Assembly (NCBI GenBank): GCA_022072455.1
Contig: JAJVHY010000023.1
Span: 1 to 64,000 of the forward strand
Length of the DNA stretch: 64,000 nt
Direction of reading: 5' to 3'
Source: Verrucomicrobiia bacterium
GTDB taxonomy: Bacteria > Verrucomicrobiota > Verrucomicrobiia > Palsa-1439
Below are positions 43,584 to 51,781 of the stretch, in pieces. A model generated the notes under the pieces. It saw nothing but the letters and a program-made list of their open reading frames with translations, made no database searches and was not told where the DNA came from. The translations under genes were made by a program, and so were the position numbers. Positions within the stretch are counted from its first letter, which is position 1. Every line of letters starts with the position of its first letter.

Positions 43584-44344
43584 TTCCAATCAAGTCAGCC
43601 AGCGAAATACAGCGGATGCGCGCTGCCTGCGCAGCGGCCGCAGAGGTCTTGCACACTGTGGCGGCGATGTGCGTTCCCGGTGTGACAACCGCCGAATTAG
43701 ACGAAGCCGCCGGTGATTTGATTGCAGAGTTCCGGGGTAAGAGTCCATTTCATGGATATAAAGGCTATCCCGGGAATGTTTGTGTCTCAGTCAACGAGGA
43801 AGTTGTGCATGGGATACCGGGCAAACGGCGTGTGCAGTATGGCGACGTTGTAAGTTTGGATGTTGGGATTATTTTGGACGGTTATGTCGGCGATAATGCG
43901 ACGACAGTAGCTGTTGGAGTTGTCAAACCGCGGACACAAGAATTGTTGCATGTGACCGAGAAAGCGTTGTATACGGCCATTGCGAAAGCACGCGCCGGGA
44001 ATCGTGTCGGCGATATATCCAATGCAGTGCAAACGTTGGTCGAAGCGAACGGATTTTCGGTGGTGCGCGAGTTTGTCGGCCACGGCGTTGGACGGAAGAT
44101 GCACGAAGAGCCGCAGATTCCGAATTTTGGACGGGCCGCGGAAGGCCCGAAGTTGAAGCCGGGAATGACGTTGGCAATTGAGCCGATGGTCAATGCCGGA
44201 ACTTATGAAGTTGAGATGCTCAGCGATGGTTGGACCGTCGTGAGCGCGGACGGGCAGCCGAGCGCGCATTTTGAGCATACGGTTTTGATAACGGCTGGGG
44301 ATGCGGAAATTTTAACATGGCCAAAGAAGAAGCCATTAAAGTAG
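43580..44344 (+). CDS. map: Methionine aminopeptidase, type I
   Basis: 254 residues; removes the initiator Met from nascent proteins. Metal ligands in sequence: Asp in [14 protein letters not shown] (two Asp), His in [13 protein letters not shown], Glu in AIEPMV, Glu in FEHTVLI. ATG overlaps the adk stop. Its last 28 bases overlap infA in another frame. Confidence 0.97.
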   Translation: MIPIKSASEIQRMRAACAAAAEVLHTVAAMCVPGVTTAELDEAAGDLIAEFRGKSPFHGYKGYPGNVCVSVNEEVVHGIPGKRRVQYGDVVSLDVGIILDGYVGDNATTVAVGVVKPRTQELLHVTEKALYTAIAKARAGNRVGDISNAVQTLVEANGFSVVREFVGHGVGRKMHEEPQIPNFGRAAEGPKLKPGMTLAIEPMVNAGTYEVEMLSDGWTVVSADGQPSAHFEHTVLITAGDAEILTWPKKKPLK

Positions 44345-44535
44345 AAGGGACGGTCGTCGAGCTGTTGCCGAACACGATGTTTCGGGTGGAGTTGCCGAAT
44401 AAACATCGCGTGTTGGCCCATATCTCGGGTAAGATGCGGTTGAATTTCATCCGCTTGTTGCCCGGAGACAAGGTCATGATCGAAATGAGTCCGTACGATT
44501 TGAGCAAGGGCCGGATCACATTCCGGCAAAAGTAG
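44317..44535 (+). CDS. infA: Translation initiation factor IF-1
   Basis: 72 residues, an S1-type OB fold ([49 protein letters not shown]). The start ATG lies inside map, 28 bases before its stop. The N-terminal [11 protein letters not shown] matches the family, so the overlap appears real. Confidence 0.97.
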   Translation: MAKEEAIKVEGTVVELLPNTMFRVELPNKHRVLAHISGKMRLNFIRLLPGDKVMIEMSPYDLSKGRITFRQK

Positions 44536-44548
44536 GAAGTGCAGAATA

Positions 44549-44662
44549 ATGAAAGTTAAACCATCAGTGAAACGCTTGTGTGAACGCTGCAAAGTTGTGA
44601 AGCGCAAGGGTGTGGTGCGTGTCATTTGCACCAACCCCCGCCACAAACAGCGGCAAGGCTAG
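44549..44662 (+). CDS. rpmJ: 50S ribosomal protein L36
   Basis: 37 residues, [17 protein letters not shown] start and a C-C-C-H zinc site (CERC, CTNPRH). End HKQRQG. Located between infA and rpsM, its usual place. Confidence 0.96.
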   Translation: MKVKPSVKRLCERCKVVKRKGVVRVICTNPRHKQRQG

Positions 44663-44671
44663 AGGTCTGTT

Positions 44672-45061
44672 ATGGCACGTATAATCGGTGTTGAAATTCC
44701 AGATGCAAAAAAAGTCGGCGTCTCGTTGCGCTACATCTACGGCATCGGACCGACGACGGCGCAAGAAGTCTGCGCCAAGGCAAAGGTTGATCCCAACGTT
44801 CGCGCCAAAGATTTAAACGACGAGCAACTCGCGCACTTGAACTCCGCTTTGCAGGGCTACCGGATCGAGGGCGATCTGCGCCGCGAGATTCAGACGAACA
44901 TCAAGCGCAAGATGAGTATCAACTGCTATCAGGGCACCCGGCACAAGAAGGGCTTGCCGGTGCATGGTCAACGCACCTCCACCAATGCCCGCACGCGCAA
45001 AGGCCCGCGCAAAACCGTCGGCGTCCAACGCGGCAAAGACGCCAAAGCCGCAAAAGTTTAA
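44672..45061 (+). CDS. rpsM: 30S ribosomal protein S13
   Basis: 129 residues; head protein contacting P-site tRNA and the L5 bridge. MARIIGVEIPDAKKVGVSL start, the helix-two-turn-helix IYGIGPTTAQEVC, and the basic C-terminus GLPVHGQRTSTNARTRKGP. It begins the alpha segment. Confidence 0.97.
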   Translation: MARIIGVEIPDAKKVGVSLRYIYGIGPTTAQEVCAKAKVDPNVRAKDLNDEQLAHLNSALQGYRIEGDLRREIQTNIKRKMSINCYQGTRHKKGLPVHGQRTSTNARTRKGPRKTVGVQRGKDAKAAKV

Positions 45062-45076
45062 TCGTAGAGGAACATC

Positions 45077-45607
45077 ATGGCGAAAGACGCAAAGACCCCC
45101 GACCAACCCCAAGACAAACCAGCTCCGGCGCTTGAAAAAGCCGCCGCCGCTCCGGCCCCAGCCGCTGAAGCCAAACCGACTGGCGTTCCGGCCACTGCGG
45201 CCGACGTTTTGGGCGAGGGCGAAGTTGCCAAGAAGGTCATCAAGGCCAAACACAGCAAGAACGTCATCCAAGGCATCGCGCACATCATGGCGACGTTCAA
45301 TAACACGACTGTTTCAATTACGGACCCGAAGGGGCGCGTGATTGGTTGGTCGAGTGCCGGCCGCGTGGGCTTCAAAGGCTCCCGCAAAAGTACGGCGTAC
45401 GCGGCACAACTCGTCGCCCAAGACGCCGCCCGGCAGGGCATGGCCCACGGCCTCCGGGAAGTCGAAGTCTGGGTCAAAGGCCCCGGCACCGGTCGCGAAT
45501 CCGCCATCCGCGCCCTCCAAGCCGTCGGCTTGGAAATTACCACCATCAAAGATGTCACGCCGGTGCCGCACAATGGTTGCCGGCCGCCGAAGAAGCGGCG
45601 CGTGTAG
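45077..45607 (+). CDS. rpsK: 30S ribosomal protein S11 with a long N-terminal extension
   Basis: 176 residues against about 129 normally. The conserved part ([52 protein letters not shown]) starts near residue 60. The first ~45 residues are a low-complexity Ala/Pro/Lys extension. A ribosome-binding site (AGAGGAACATC) before ATG 45077 supports the long form. C-terminal NG motif (isoAsp site) is kept. Confidence 0.95.
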   Translation: MAKDAKTPDQPQDKPAPALEKAAAAPAPAAEAKPTGVPATAADVLGEGEVAKKVIKAKHSKNVIQGIAHIMATFNNTTVSITDPKGRVIGWSSAGRVGFKGSRKSTAYAAQLVAQDAARQGMAHGLREVEVWVKGPGTGRESAIRALQAVGLEITTIKDVTPVPHNGCRPPKKRRV

Positions 45608-45625
45608 TTAAGGAGACGATTTCAC

Positions 45626-46237
45626 ATGGCACGTTACAAAGGTCCACGAGTTCGTATCAGTCGCAAATACGGCATGCCGATTTTCGGCCCGTCGAAGTAT
45701 CTCGAGCGCCGCGCCTATCCGCCCGGCGTCCACGGTCCGAAGAAGTCGCGCCGCAAGCAAAGCGACTACGGTATCGGCCTCGCCGAAAAGCAGAAGCTCC
45801 GGTATCAATATGGTCTGCTCGAACGGCAATTTCGCCGGATGTTTGAAATCGCCCGCAAAAAGCGCGGCGTTACCGGCGAGACCCTGCTGCAATTGCTCGA
45901 AACCAGGTTGGATAATGTGGTCTTCCGCATTGGCTTCGCGACCACGCGCCCGTTTGCCCGGCAAATGGTCAATCATGGTCACATCCGCGTCAACGGCCGG
46001 AAGGTCAGCGCAGCTTCCTTCAACGTCAAGGCCGGTGACATTGTTGAAGTCCGTCCAACCGCTGTCTCGCAACAACTCGCGAACAAGAGTTTGGAGTCTG
46101 CCCAAGTTCACACCGTGCCGGACTGGATCACCCTGCAAAAGGAAGCGTACCGGGCGCAGATCATGCGCATTCCGAGCCGGGATGACATCCAGCCGATGGT
46201 GAATGAACAGCTGATCGTTGAATTTTATTCTAGGTAG
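45626..46237 (+). CDS. rpsD: 30S ribosomal protein S4
   Basis: 203 residues; 16S assembly initiator and fidelity protein. MARYKGPRVRISRKYG start without the zinc Cys cluster, S4 RNA-binding domain (LLETRLDNVVFRIGF, RQMVNHGHIRVNGRKV), and the C-terminus EQLIVEFYSR. The 73-base gap to rpoA can form a loose GGGTT/AACCC stem but shows no clear regulatory site. Confidence 0.97.
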   Translation: MARYKGPRVRISRKYGMPIFGPSKYLERRAYPPGVHGPKKSRRKQSDYGIGLAEKQKLRYQYGLLERQFRRMFEIARKKRGVTGETLLQLLETRLDNVVFRIGFATTRPFARQMVNHGHIRVNGRKVSAASFNVKAGDIVEVRPTAVSQQLANKSLESAQVHTVPDWITLQKEAYRAQIMRIPSRDDIQPMVNEQLIVEFYSR

Positions 46238-46310
46238 TCAAAAAACTAACCGGGTTGTTGGTCCGTGTTCCTAGAGCGCGGGAAACCCAACCCACTGAAG
46301 GAAGTGTCAC

Positions 46311-47357
46311 ATGCCAGTCCGTCTCGGTCGTTTTGAAATGCCCAAGCGTCTTGTGCGCGAAGAAAGCACAGCGACGTCCACCTACGCCAAGTTCATCGCC
46401 GAACCATTTGAAATCGGGTACGGCCATACCATCGGCAACTCCCTGCGCCGCGTCTTGCTCAGCTCACTCGAAGGCGCCGCTATCTCCTCAATCAAAATCG
46501 AGGGTGCCCCCCACGAGTTTACTGCCATTCCCGGCGTTGTTGAGGATGTGACCGACATCATCTTGAATCTCAAAAAGGTTCTGCTGAAGTCGCACAGCCG
46601 CGAACCGCACACCGTCACTCTTTCCGTCAACAAAGAAGGTGCCGTCACGGCTGGCGACATCAAGAGCGATCAAGTCGTCGAAGTCCTCAACCCGGCCCAA
46701 CACATCTGCACCCTCGACAAAAAGCAAAAGTTCGAAGCTGAATTCGAAGTCAAAGTTGGCCGCGGCTTCTGCCCGGCCGAAGAAAACAAGCAGCTCGAAC
46801 AGACAATTGGCGTGATCGCCATCGATTCGCTGTTCTCGCCCGTCCGGCGCGTCCGCTACGGCGTCGAGGACACGCGCGTTGGTCAGCGGACTGACTACGA
46901 GAAGCTCATCATCGAACTCTGGACCGATGGTCGGATCACGCCCGAGGACGCGATGGTTCAAGCCAGCAACATCCTCCGTCATCACATCGCCGTATTCTGT
47001 GACTACGACAAGGACTTGGTGATCGAGTTTGAAGAAGCGCAGGAAAAAGTCAGCGTCGAGCAAGCCAAACTCAAGAAAGTGCTTGGGATGAGCGTCAACG
47101 AAATCGAACTCAGTGTGCGCGCCGCCAACTGCCTTAATAATGCCAACATTACCACTGTTGGTCAGCTCGCGATGAAATCCGAAGCCGAGATGCTCAAATA
47201 CCGGAACTTCGGCAAAAAATCGCTCAACGAAATCAAAGACAAACTCTCCGCCCTCGGACTGAGCCTGGGCATGAAATTCGAAGGCGCGATTGCGGAAGCT
47301 CCTGCCGACGCGACCGCTGAACTCCTTAGCGCGCCGGCAACTGCCGCGGCTGAATAA
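46311..47357 (+). CDS. rpoA: DNA-directed RNA polymerase subunit alpha
   Basis: 348 residues. N-terminal assembly domain with GYGHTIGNSLRRVLLSS and a C-terminal domain of helix-hairpin-helix type (VRAANCLNNANITTVGQLA, NFGKKSLNEIKDKL). A ~20-residue Ala/Pro/Glu tail follows. ATG 46311 with GAAGGAAG upstream. Confidence 0.97.
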   Translation: MPVRLGRFEMPKRLVREESTATSTYAKFIAEPFEIGYGHTIGNSLRRVLLSSLEGAAISSIKIEGAPHEFTAIPGVVEDVTDIILNLKKVLLKSHSREPHTVTLSVNKEGAVTAGDIKSDQVVEVLNPAQHICTLDKKQKFEAEFEVKVGRGFCPAEENKQLEQTIGVIAIDSLFSPVRRVRYGVEDTRVGQRTDYEKLIIELWTDGRITPEDAMVQASNILRHHIAVFCDYDKDLVIEFEEAQEKVSVEQAKLKKVLGMSVNEIELSVRAANCLNNANITTVGQLAMKSEAEMLKYRNFGKKSLNEIKDKLSALGLSLGMKFEGAIAEAPADATAELLSAPATAAAE

Positions 47358-47376
47358 GCATACCGGGAACACTGTC

Positions 47377-47844
47377 ATGCGACACAAGAAACGCACCGCC
47401 AAGCTGGGGATGAAATCCCAGCATCGTCGGGCTATGCTGGCCAACATGGTCGGGAGCCTGATCAAACACAACCGCATCAAGACGACCATCGCGCGGGCCA
47501 AAGTGGCCCGTCGGTACGCCGACAAAATGATCACCTTGGCCAAAGGCGGCACCCTGCACGACCGCCGGCAAGCCATCGCCTTCTTGGGTCAGAAAGATCT
47601 GGTGACGAAATTGTTTGCCGAACTCGGGAAGCAACACTCCGATCGGCAAGGTGGCTACACCCGCATAATTCGGGTTGGCAACCGCATCGGTGACGCTGCC
47701 GAAATGGCGATCCTCGAATGGACCGGCACCGTCGTGACCGCGCCAGAGCCTGCGGAAGGTGACAAAGGCAAAGAAGCCGCACCGAAAGCCGGCAAGCCCG
47801 GCAAGAAAGCAGCGGCTCCCAAGCAAGAAGCGGCTGCCAAGTAA
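47377..47844 (+). CDS. rplQ: 50S ribosomal protein L17
   Basis: 155 residues. MRHKKRTAKLGMKSQHRRA start (ATG 47377), NHRIKTT-like core NRIKTTIARAKVARRYADK, and RIGDAAEMAILEW. An unusual ~40-residue Lys/Ala/Pro tail follows the conserved domain. Last gene of the super-cluster; an intrinsic terminator starts 21 bases after its stop. Confidence 0.96.
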   Translation: MRHKKRTAKLGMKSQHRRAMLANMVGSLIKHNRIKTTIARAKVARRYADKMITLAKGGTLHDRRQAIAFLGQKDLVTKLFAELGKQHSDRQGGYTRIIRVGNRIGDAAEMAILEWTGTVVTAPEPAEGDKGKEAAPKAGKPGKKAAAPKQEAAAK

Positions 47845-47865
47845 TCCGGCTTCACAACGAATCCA

Positions 47866-47900
47866 GCAAGGGCGAGCCAGCGCGGCTCGCCCTTGCTTTT
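47866..47900 (+). terminator. Intrinsic terminator of the ribosomal super-cluster
   Basis: GCAAGGGCGAGCC (47866-47878) and GGCTCGCCCTTGC (47884-47896) form a perfect 13-bp stem with a five-base loop, followed by TTTT. It closes the run of same-strand genes that begins at 16229. Confidence 0.9.
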
Positions 47901-47917
47901 CTCGCTCACAAATAGAC

Positions 47918-47946
47918 TTTCCACGCCGGGCGGCGGCGCATACAAT
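47918..47946 (+). promoter_or_regulatory. Candidate rdgB promoter, near-leaderless
   Basis: TTTCCA (47918-47923), 17-base spacer, TACAAT (47941-47946). The predicted transcription start is within about two bases of the ATG at 47955, and no Shine-Dalgarno sequence precedes it. Confidence 0.5.
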
Positions 47947-47954
47947 CCTCGCCC

Positions 47955-48560
47955 ATGCAATTGCTTGTCGCCACGCGGAACCGTCACAAATTAAAAGAGA
48001 TTGAAGCCATTCTCGCGGAGCTACAGTTCGATCTGCGCTGTGTGGCCGACATTCCGACTTTGCCGGACATCGTCGAAGATGCGGCCTCGGTGCGCGACAA
48101 TGCGATTAAGAAAGCTGTTGAGACCGCGAAGCTCGCGAAGAAACTTACCCTCGCTGACGATACCGGCCTCGAAGTTGATGCGCTCAATGGTGAACCCGGT
48201 GTTCGGTCGGCCCGCTATGCGGGTGATGAAGCGACGGATTTCGAGAACATCAAGAAACTGCTCGCGAGTCTCAAGGGGATGCCTCTGGAAAAACGTTCAG
48301 CCCGGTTTCGCTGCGTCGTCGCGATTGCCGATGAAAAGGGACTCGTCGACTGCGTTGAAGGCATCTGCAACGGCACGATCATCGACGACGAACGGGGTGG
48401 CGGGGGGTTCGGCTACGACCCGCTCTTTATCCCCGATGGTCAGGTTAAGACATTCGCCGAGCTTTCGCCCGAAGTGAAGAACCGGATCAGCCATCGCGGT
48501 AAAGCCCTCCAAAAAGCCTGGGCCGTCCTCAGCCGCTATCTGCGCGAACACAGTGCTTAG
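47955..48560 (+). CDS. rdgB: XTP/dITP diphosphohydrolase (non-canonical purine NTPase)
   Basis: 201 residues of the RdgB/HAM1 family; hydrolyses dITP, ITP and XTP to monophosphates and keeps deaminated purines out of DNA. LVATRNRHKLKEI (phosphate-binding SxNxxK-type start), LADDTGLEVDALNGEPGVRSARYAG, GGGGFGYDPLFIP, and SHRGKALQKA. Stands alone after the ribosomal terminator. Confidence 0.95.
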   Translation: MQLLVATRNRHKLKEIEAILAELQFDLRCVADIPTLPDIVEDAASVRDNAIKKAVETAKLAKKLTLADDTGLEVDALNGEPGVRSARYAGDEATDFENIKKLLASLKGMPLEKRSARFRCVVAIADEKGLVDCVEGICNGTIIDDERGGGGFGYDPLFIPDGQVKTFAELSPEVKNRISHRGKALQKAWAVLSRYLREHSA

Positions 48561-48580
48561 CCGCCAGTCTTCGCTCGAAA

Positions 48581-49456
48581 TCAATGCGTCCGGTCGTACT
48601 CGGCAATCTTGGCGCGGACCGCGGCTTCGGCTTCGTTGTACATGTCGCGGATCATCTCGTCTTGGAAGCTGTACACGCGCTCGTCGAAGGTAGTCGTCGC
48701 GAGCCGGTCGAAGAGGCGTTGCTTCGCGTCGGCGATGTCTTTGCCGTAAATGTGATACGAGTCGGCGTGCCAGTGAAGCCGGCCGAGCTGGACGGGCTTG
48801 CCGGTACGCTGTTGGATGCCGGCCGCGATGATTTCCTTGTTGAACATCACGAAGCCAAACATGTTCATGAAGTTCGCGCCCCAAGCATCGTTGCTGCGGA
48901 AGCGGACGTTACAGTTAAGCCAGTCCGCGCCGGCCTCGTCAGTCACGAGCCGGTACCACAGCGATTGCAGGCAGGGCGGGTCGTAACAATCGAGGTCGAT
49001 GTTCGGCATCCACGTGATCATCTGGGCTTGCCGGGTGAAGGGTTGCTTCGCGAGCTTGGTGATGACGGCGTCGATCTGGTTAATGCGGAACGGGCCGACG
49101 CGCTGGCCGGCTTCCTGCCACGTGCCGTAGTTCGCAAGCCGGCCGTGGTAGGTGTATTCCCAACGCGTGTCCTTCGGGTCATCCATGTTTTTGACCCAAT
49201 GATCTTTGACACCCTGGACTTCCATCACATACTCGCGCAAGTCTTCGATGCCGCCGGGGAACGCCTTGTGAATCATCGGGTCGGCCAGCGGTTCAAGCAC
49301 AGTGAGGCTCATTGTGCAATCGAGGCTGCGCGGGTCGCCGGGCTTGTCGTACTGCGTTTGGAAGGCGACGCCGTGTTGGAAGAGGCTGATCAGAGCATTT
49401 TCGTAGGCGGAGGCTAGAGTTTGTCCGGTCACATGCAACACTGGGATGTCGTGCAT
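48581..49456 (-). CDS. Thymidylate-synthase-family protein
   Basis: 291 residues from ATG 49456 (MHDIPVLHV). The catalytic segment is DPPCLQSLWYRL with Cys162, and a nucleotide-binding FRSNDAWGANFMNMFGF where the Asn in the dUMP-selecting position (N198) is kept, which favours dUMP over dCMP as substrate. RLHWHADSYHIY resembles the conserved H-x-Y end. The first 100 residues and overall sequence differ clearly from standard ThyA. It could be dTMP-forming or a relative such as a deoxynucleotide hydroxymethylase. It is the last of a same-strand run starting at the kinase gene, but 236 bases separate it from the ACT gene. Confidence 0.75.
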   Translation of the reverse strand: MHDIPVLHVTGQTLASAYENALISLFQHGVAFQTQYDKPGDPRSLDCTMSLTVLEPLADPMIHKAFPGGIEDLREYVMEVQGVKDHWVKNMDDPKDTRWEYTYHGRLANYGTWQEAGQRVGPFRINQIDAVITKLAKQPFTRQAQMITWMPNIDLDCYDPPCLQSLWYRLVTDEAGADWLNCNVRFRSNDAWGANFMNMFGFVMFNKEIIAAGIQQRTGKPVQLGRLHWHADSYHIYGKDIADAKQRLFDRLATTTFDERVYSFQDEMIRDMYNEAEAAVRAKIAEYDRTH

Positions 49457-49692
49457 GCCAGTCAGTCTAGTGCAATTCGCTGGCCAAGCCAAGCCGTGAG
49501 TGTGGTAGCCGGCTTCTCGGCGAGAAACCCGTGATACGAGTCGGCGGCCCATTCGACCGAGCTTGAAATCTTCCGGACCTTCATTGCTGATCTAGACCTC
49601 GATTTGAGCAACTGCAGCGCCACTGGTAGGAAATGATCATTGACGGTGTGAGTCATGGTCGGTGACTGCCGGGGATATCATTGGGACGATGA

Positions 49693-50115
49693 TTAGGCCG
49701 CATGCTGGAGTTTATTATGGGTGATGGTTTGGAGTGCCGCAGTGTTGTCGGATGTCAAGAGGACGACGACACAGCCTTGCCCGGCAAGAGTGGAGACGTA
49801 AACGCGTTGAAGGTTGATCTTCATCTGACTCAGGTCCTGGCAGAGCAGGGCGACGACTCCGGGATGATAGTTATCGTAACGCGCCCAGAGGACATCGTTG
49901 CGTTCGCAGATATAGCCAGCGGTTTCCAACACGGATCGCGCCCGCTGGTGATCATCCGTCAACAGCAGTAGGCTGCAACCACGCCGGTCGGTAAGCATGC
50001 TGCGGGCAAAAACCTTGATTCCACGACTGGCCAAGATCGTAAGCACCGGGTCGAGAGCTTCAAGGACGTTGTTTAATCGAACTGCCAGCTCGGTGCCTCG
50101 GCGAATAGCCTTCAT
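49693..50115 (-). CDS. Protein with ACT-like domains
   Basis: 140 residues. It looks like two tandem ACT folds: GTELAVRLNNVLEALDPVLTI with ASRGIKVFARSM, then NYHPGVVALLCQDLSQMKINL with STLAGQGCVVVLLTSD. Such pairs usually bind small molecules such as amino acids to regulate a partner. ATG overlaps the stop of the DUF2934 gene (ATGA). The ligand is unknown. Confidence 0.65.
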   Translation of the reverse strand: MKAIRRGTELAVRLNNVLEALDPVLTILASRGIKVFARSMLTDRRGCSLLLLTDDHQRARSVLETAGYICERNDVLWARYDNYHPGVVALLCQDLSQMKINLQRVYVSTLAGQGCVVVLLTSDNTAALQTITHNKLQHAA

Positions 50116-50351
50116 GGGGTGTTCTTTCGCGCACGCACTGGTGGTCGCTTGGCGTGCTTGGTTTGATTACTGGGGTTGGTGCCGATCACGGTTACCGGAT
50201 TGCGGTGAGTGAGGTTGCGTAGCTGTTCTTCGGCTTCTCGCCAGTGAATCCTGTCGCGTCCGTGTGGACGGCCTTCGTGTTCCCAAATCAGATAGGCGTA
50301 GGTCGCTATTTGCTCGGTAGTGATGTCAGATGCGGGTTGCGTGTCAGTCAT
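50112..50351 (-). CDS. DUF2934 domain protein
   Basis: 79 residues. ATG 50351 has GGGAGGAG upstream; the open frame continues further but lacks a comparable site. DUF2934 core: IATYAYLIWEHEGRPHGRDRIHWREAEEQL (in two parts: YLIWEHEGRPHGRD and HWREAEEQL). The tail is basic (KHAKRPPVRARKN). The domain's function is not established. Coupled to the ACT-like gene. Confidence 0.75.
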   Translation of the reverse strand: MTDTQPASDITTEQIATYAYLIWEHEGRPHGRDRIHWREAEEQLRNLTHRNPVTVIGTNPSNQTKHAKRPPVRARKNTP

Positions 50352-50422
50352 GGGTAACTCCTCCCGACAGGCGACAATGAGGTGTGGCTGCCACTGAGTT
50401 GAAGTGAAAGCGATGGGGATGG

Positions 50423-50875
50423 TCATGATACATGCGGCCGTCTTGTTGCTAGTGGCATTGGGCTGGCAATTGTCGCGCGGATTTTCTGGACAAGTTCTTC
50501 GAGATGAAACGGCTTGGGCAGAACGCCGATTTGCCGTTCTTGGATCAAGGACTCGACCTCCGCGGCCACGTAACCAGTAACAAGGATGAAGTGGACTTTG
50601 GGATTGATTGCGCGAAAGTATTCGTAGAGCCGGTCGCCCCGAATGGCCGGCATCGCCAGATCCGCGAGCACCATAACAATCTTTGGCCAGTTGTCCCGAT
50701 ACACCTCAAGCCCGTGTTGAGCGCTGGTAGTACCGCAGACAGCGTACCCTGCCATTTCAAGCGTGTCGCGAATCAGATTGACAATATCGGCCTCGTCATC
50801 GACTACGAGGATCGTTCCCGGCTGCAGGCCGTCATGCCCCACAATCTGTTCCGGCGGTTTTAATTCAATAGCCAT
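50423..50875 (-). CDS. Stand-alone response regulator receiver
   Basis: 150 residues, start ATG 50875. CheY-like REC domain: acidic pair in VVDDEAD, phosphoacceptor D72 in VLADLAMP, T100 in LVTGY, K121 in LPKPF. No output domain, so it probably signals by protein contact or phosphotransfer. It lies between the DUF2934 gene and the NarL-type regulator. Confidence 0.85.
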   Translation of the reverse strand: MAIELKPPEQIVGHDGLQPGTILVVDDEADIVNLIRDTLEMAGYAVCGTTSAQHGLEVYRDNWPKIVMVLADLAMPAIRGDRLYEYFRAINPKVHFILVTGYVAAEVESLIQERQIGVLPKPFHLEELVQKIRATIASPMPLATRRPHVS

Positions 50876-51145
50876 AACCACATCGCCGTGATGGCCGCCA
50901 GACAGACGACCCAGAGAACTGTTGCTATTGCACTCGTTGCATCTCGCGTTGGTTGCTTCATTATCTGATCGCTCCTTAACGATACAACTCACCCCTAGCC
51001 GGAAATAACTCACTCTCTCAATCTGCGTTGAGTTTACGAGCGCGATGCTTGAGCAGCAATCGGAAGAACTTCTGATTCTGGAGGGCAGGGCACTGCGTTA
51101 TGAAAACAAGACAACCCGCACGCCGGCCAGTTGTTGGTTTGGGTT
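50876..51145. other. Intergenic gap between two response regulators
   Basis: About 270 bases without a convincing gene. An open frame extends the receiver upstream but is low quality. No strong promoter or hairpin was recognised. Confidence 0.5.
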
Positions 51146-51781
51146 TTAGAGCGAATTTCGGTTTTGCATCCATTCCACAGCGCGCTGGAGCACCGCTGCG
51201 GAGTTTGCTAGGCCGAGTTTATGTTTGATATGTTCGAGGTGCGTGTCTACCGTCTTGCGGCTCAAGTACAACCGCGCCGCGATATGATCGCCGGTCAGTC
51301 CTTGGCCGCGCAGTTCGAAGACTTCCAGTTCCCGGTCGGTCAGTTTACCGAGAAGCAGGCTGGCAACAGCCTCACTAACCTTTGTCCGTGGCCGAGTGGC
51401 TGCCGTCCCATGGACGGCCTGGCGGAGCGCTTTCAACAACACCATCGTCGGTTGCTGTTTGGTCACATACGCATTGGCGCCGTCCGCACGGGCGCGTTCG
51501 GCGTAGAGGGCCTCCTCGTGCATGGTGTAGATCACGACCGGTAATTTCGGAAAATTGGCGCGCAGACTCTTGAGCAATTCCAAGCCGCTGCGTCCCCCGA
51601 GGCTCAGGTCAACTACGACCACATCGGGTTTGGCTCGGGGGATGCCACCCAACGCCTCAGCCGCGGTTGCGACCGCGCCGCAGAGCGTTAGATCAGGTTC
51701 TTGATTAATGACTTTCGCTGTGCCTTCCCGGATCATCGGGTGGTCGTCAACGACGAAAACGCGTTTCTTCGCAGGTTTCAT
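51146..51781 (-). CDS. NarL/LuxR-family response regulator
   Basis: 211 residues. Receiver with VVDDHP, phosphoacceptor D58 (VVVDLSLGG), and IYTMHEE; C-terminal HTH (LTDRELEVFELRGQGLTGDHIAARLYLSRKTVDTHLEHIKHKLG) seen as LTDRELEVFE and SRKTVDTHLEHIKHKL. The ATG overlaps the kinase stop by four bases, a strong sign of a cognate pair. Target genes unknown. Confidence 0.93.
   Translation of the reverse strand: MKPAKKRVFVVDDHPMIREGTAKVINQEPDLTLCGAVATAAEALGGIPRAKPDVVVVDLSLGGRSGLELLKSLRANFPKLPVVIYTMHEEALYAERARADGANAYVTKQQPTMVLLKALRQAVHGTAATRPRTKVSEAVASLLLGKLTDRELEVFELRGQGLTGDHIAARLYLSRKTVDTHLEHIKHKLGLANSAAVLQRAVEWMQNRNSL

Noticed and set aside
49462-49656. A 64-residue minus-strand ORF between the ACT-like and thymidylate-synthase-like genes
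   Set aside because: No ribosome-binding site, no recognisable motif and short; judged to be chance.
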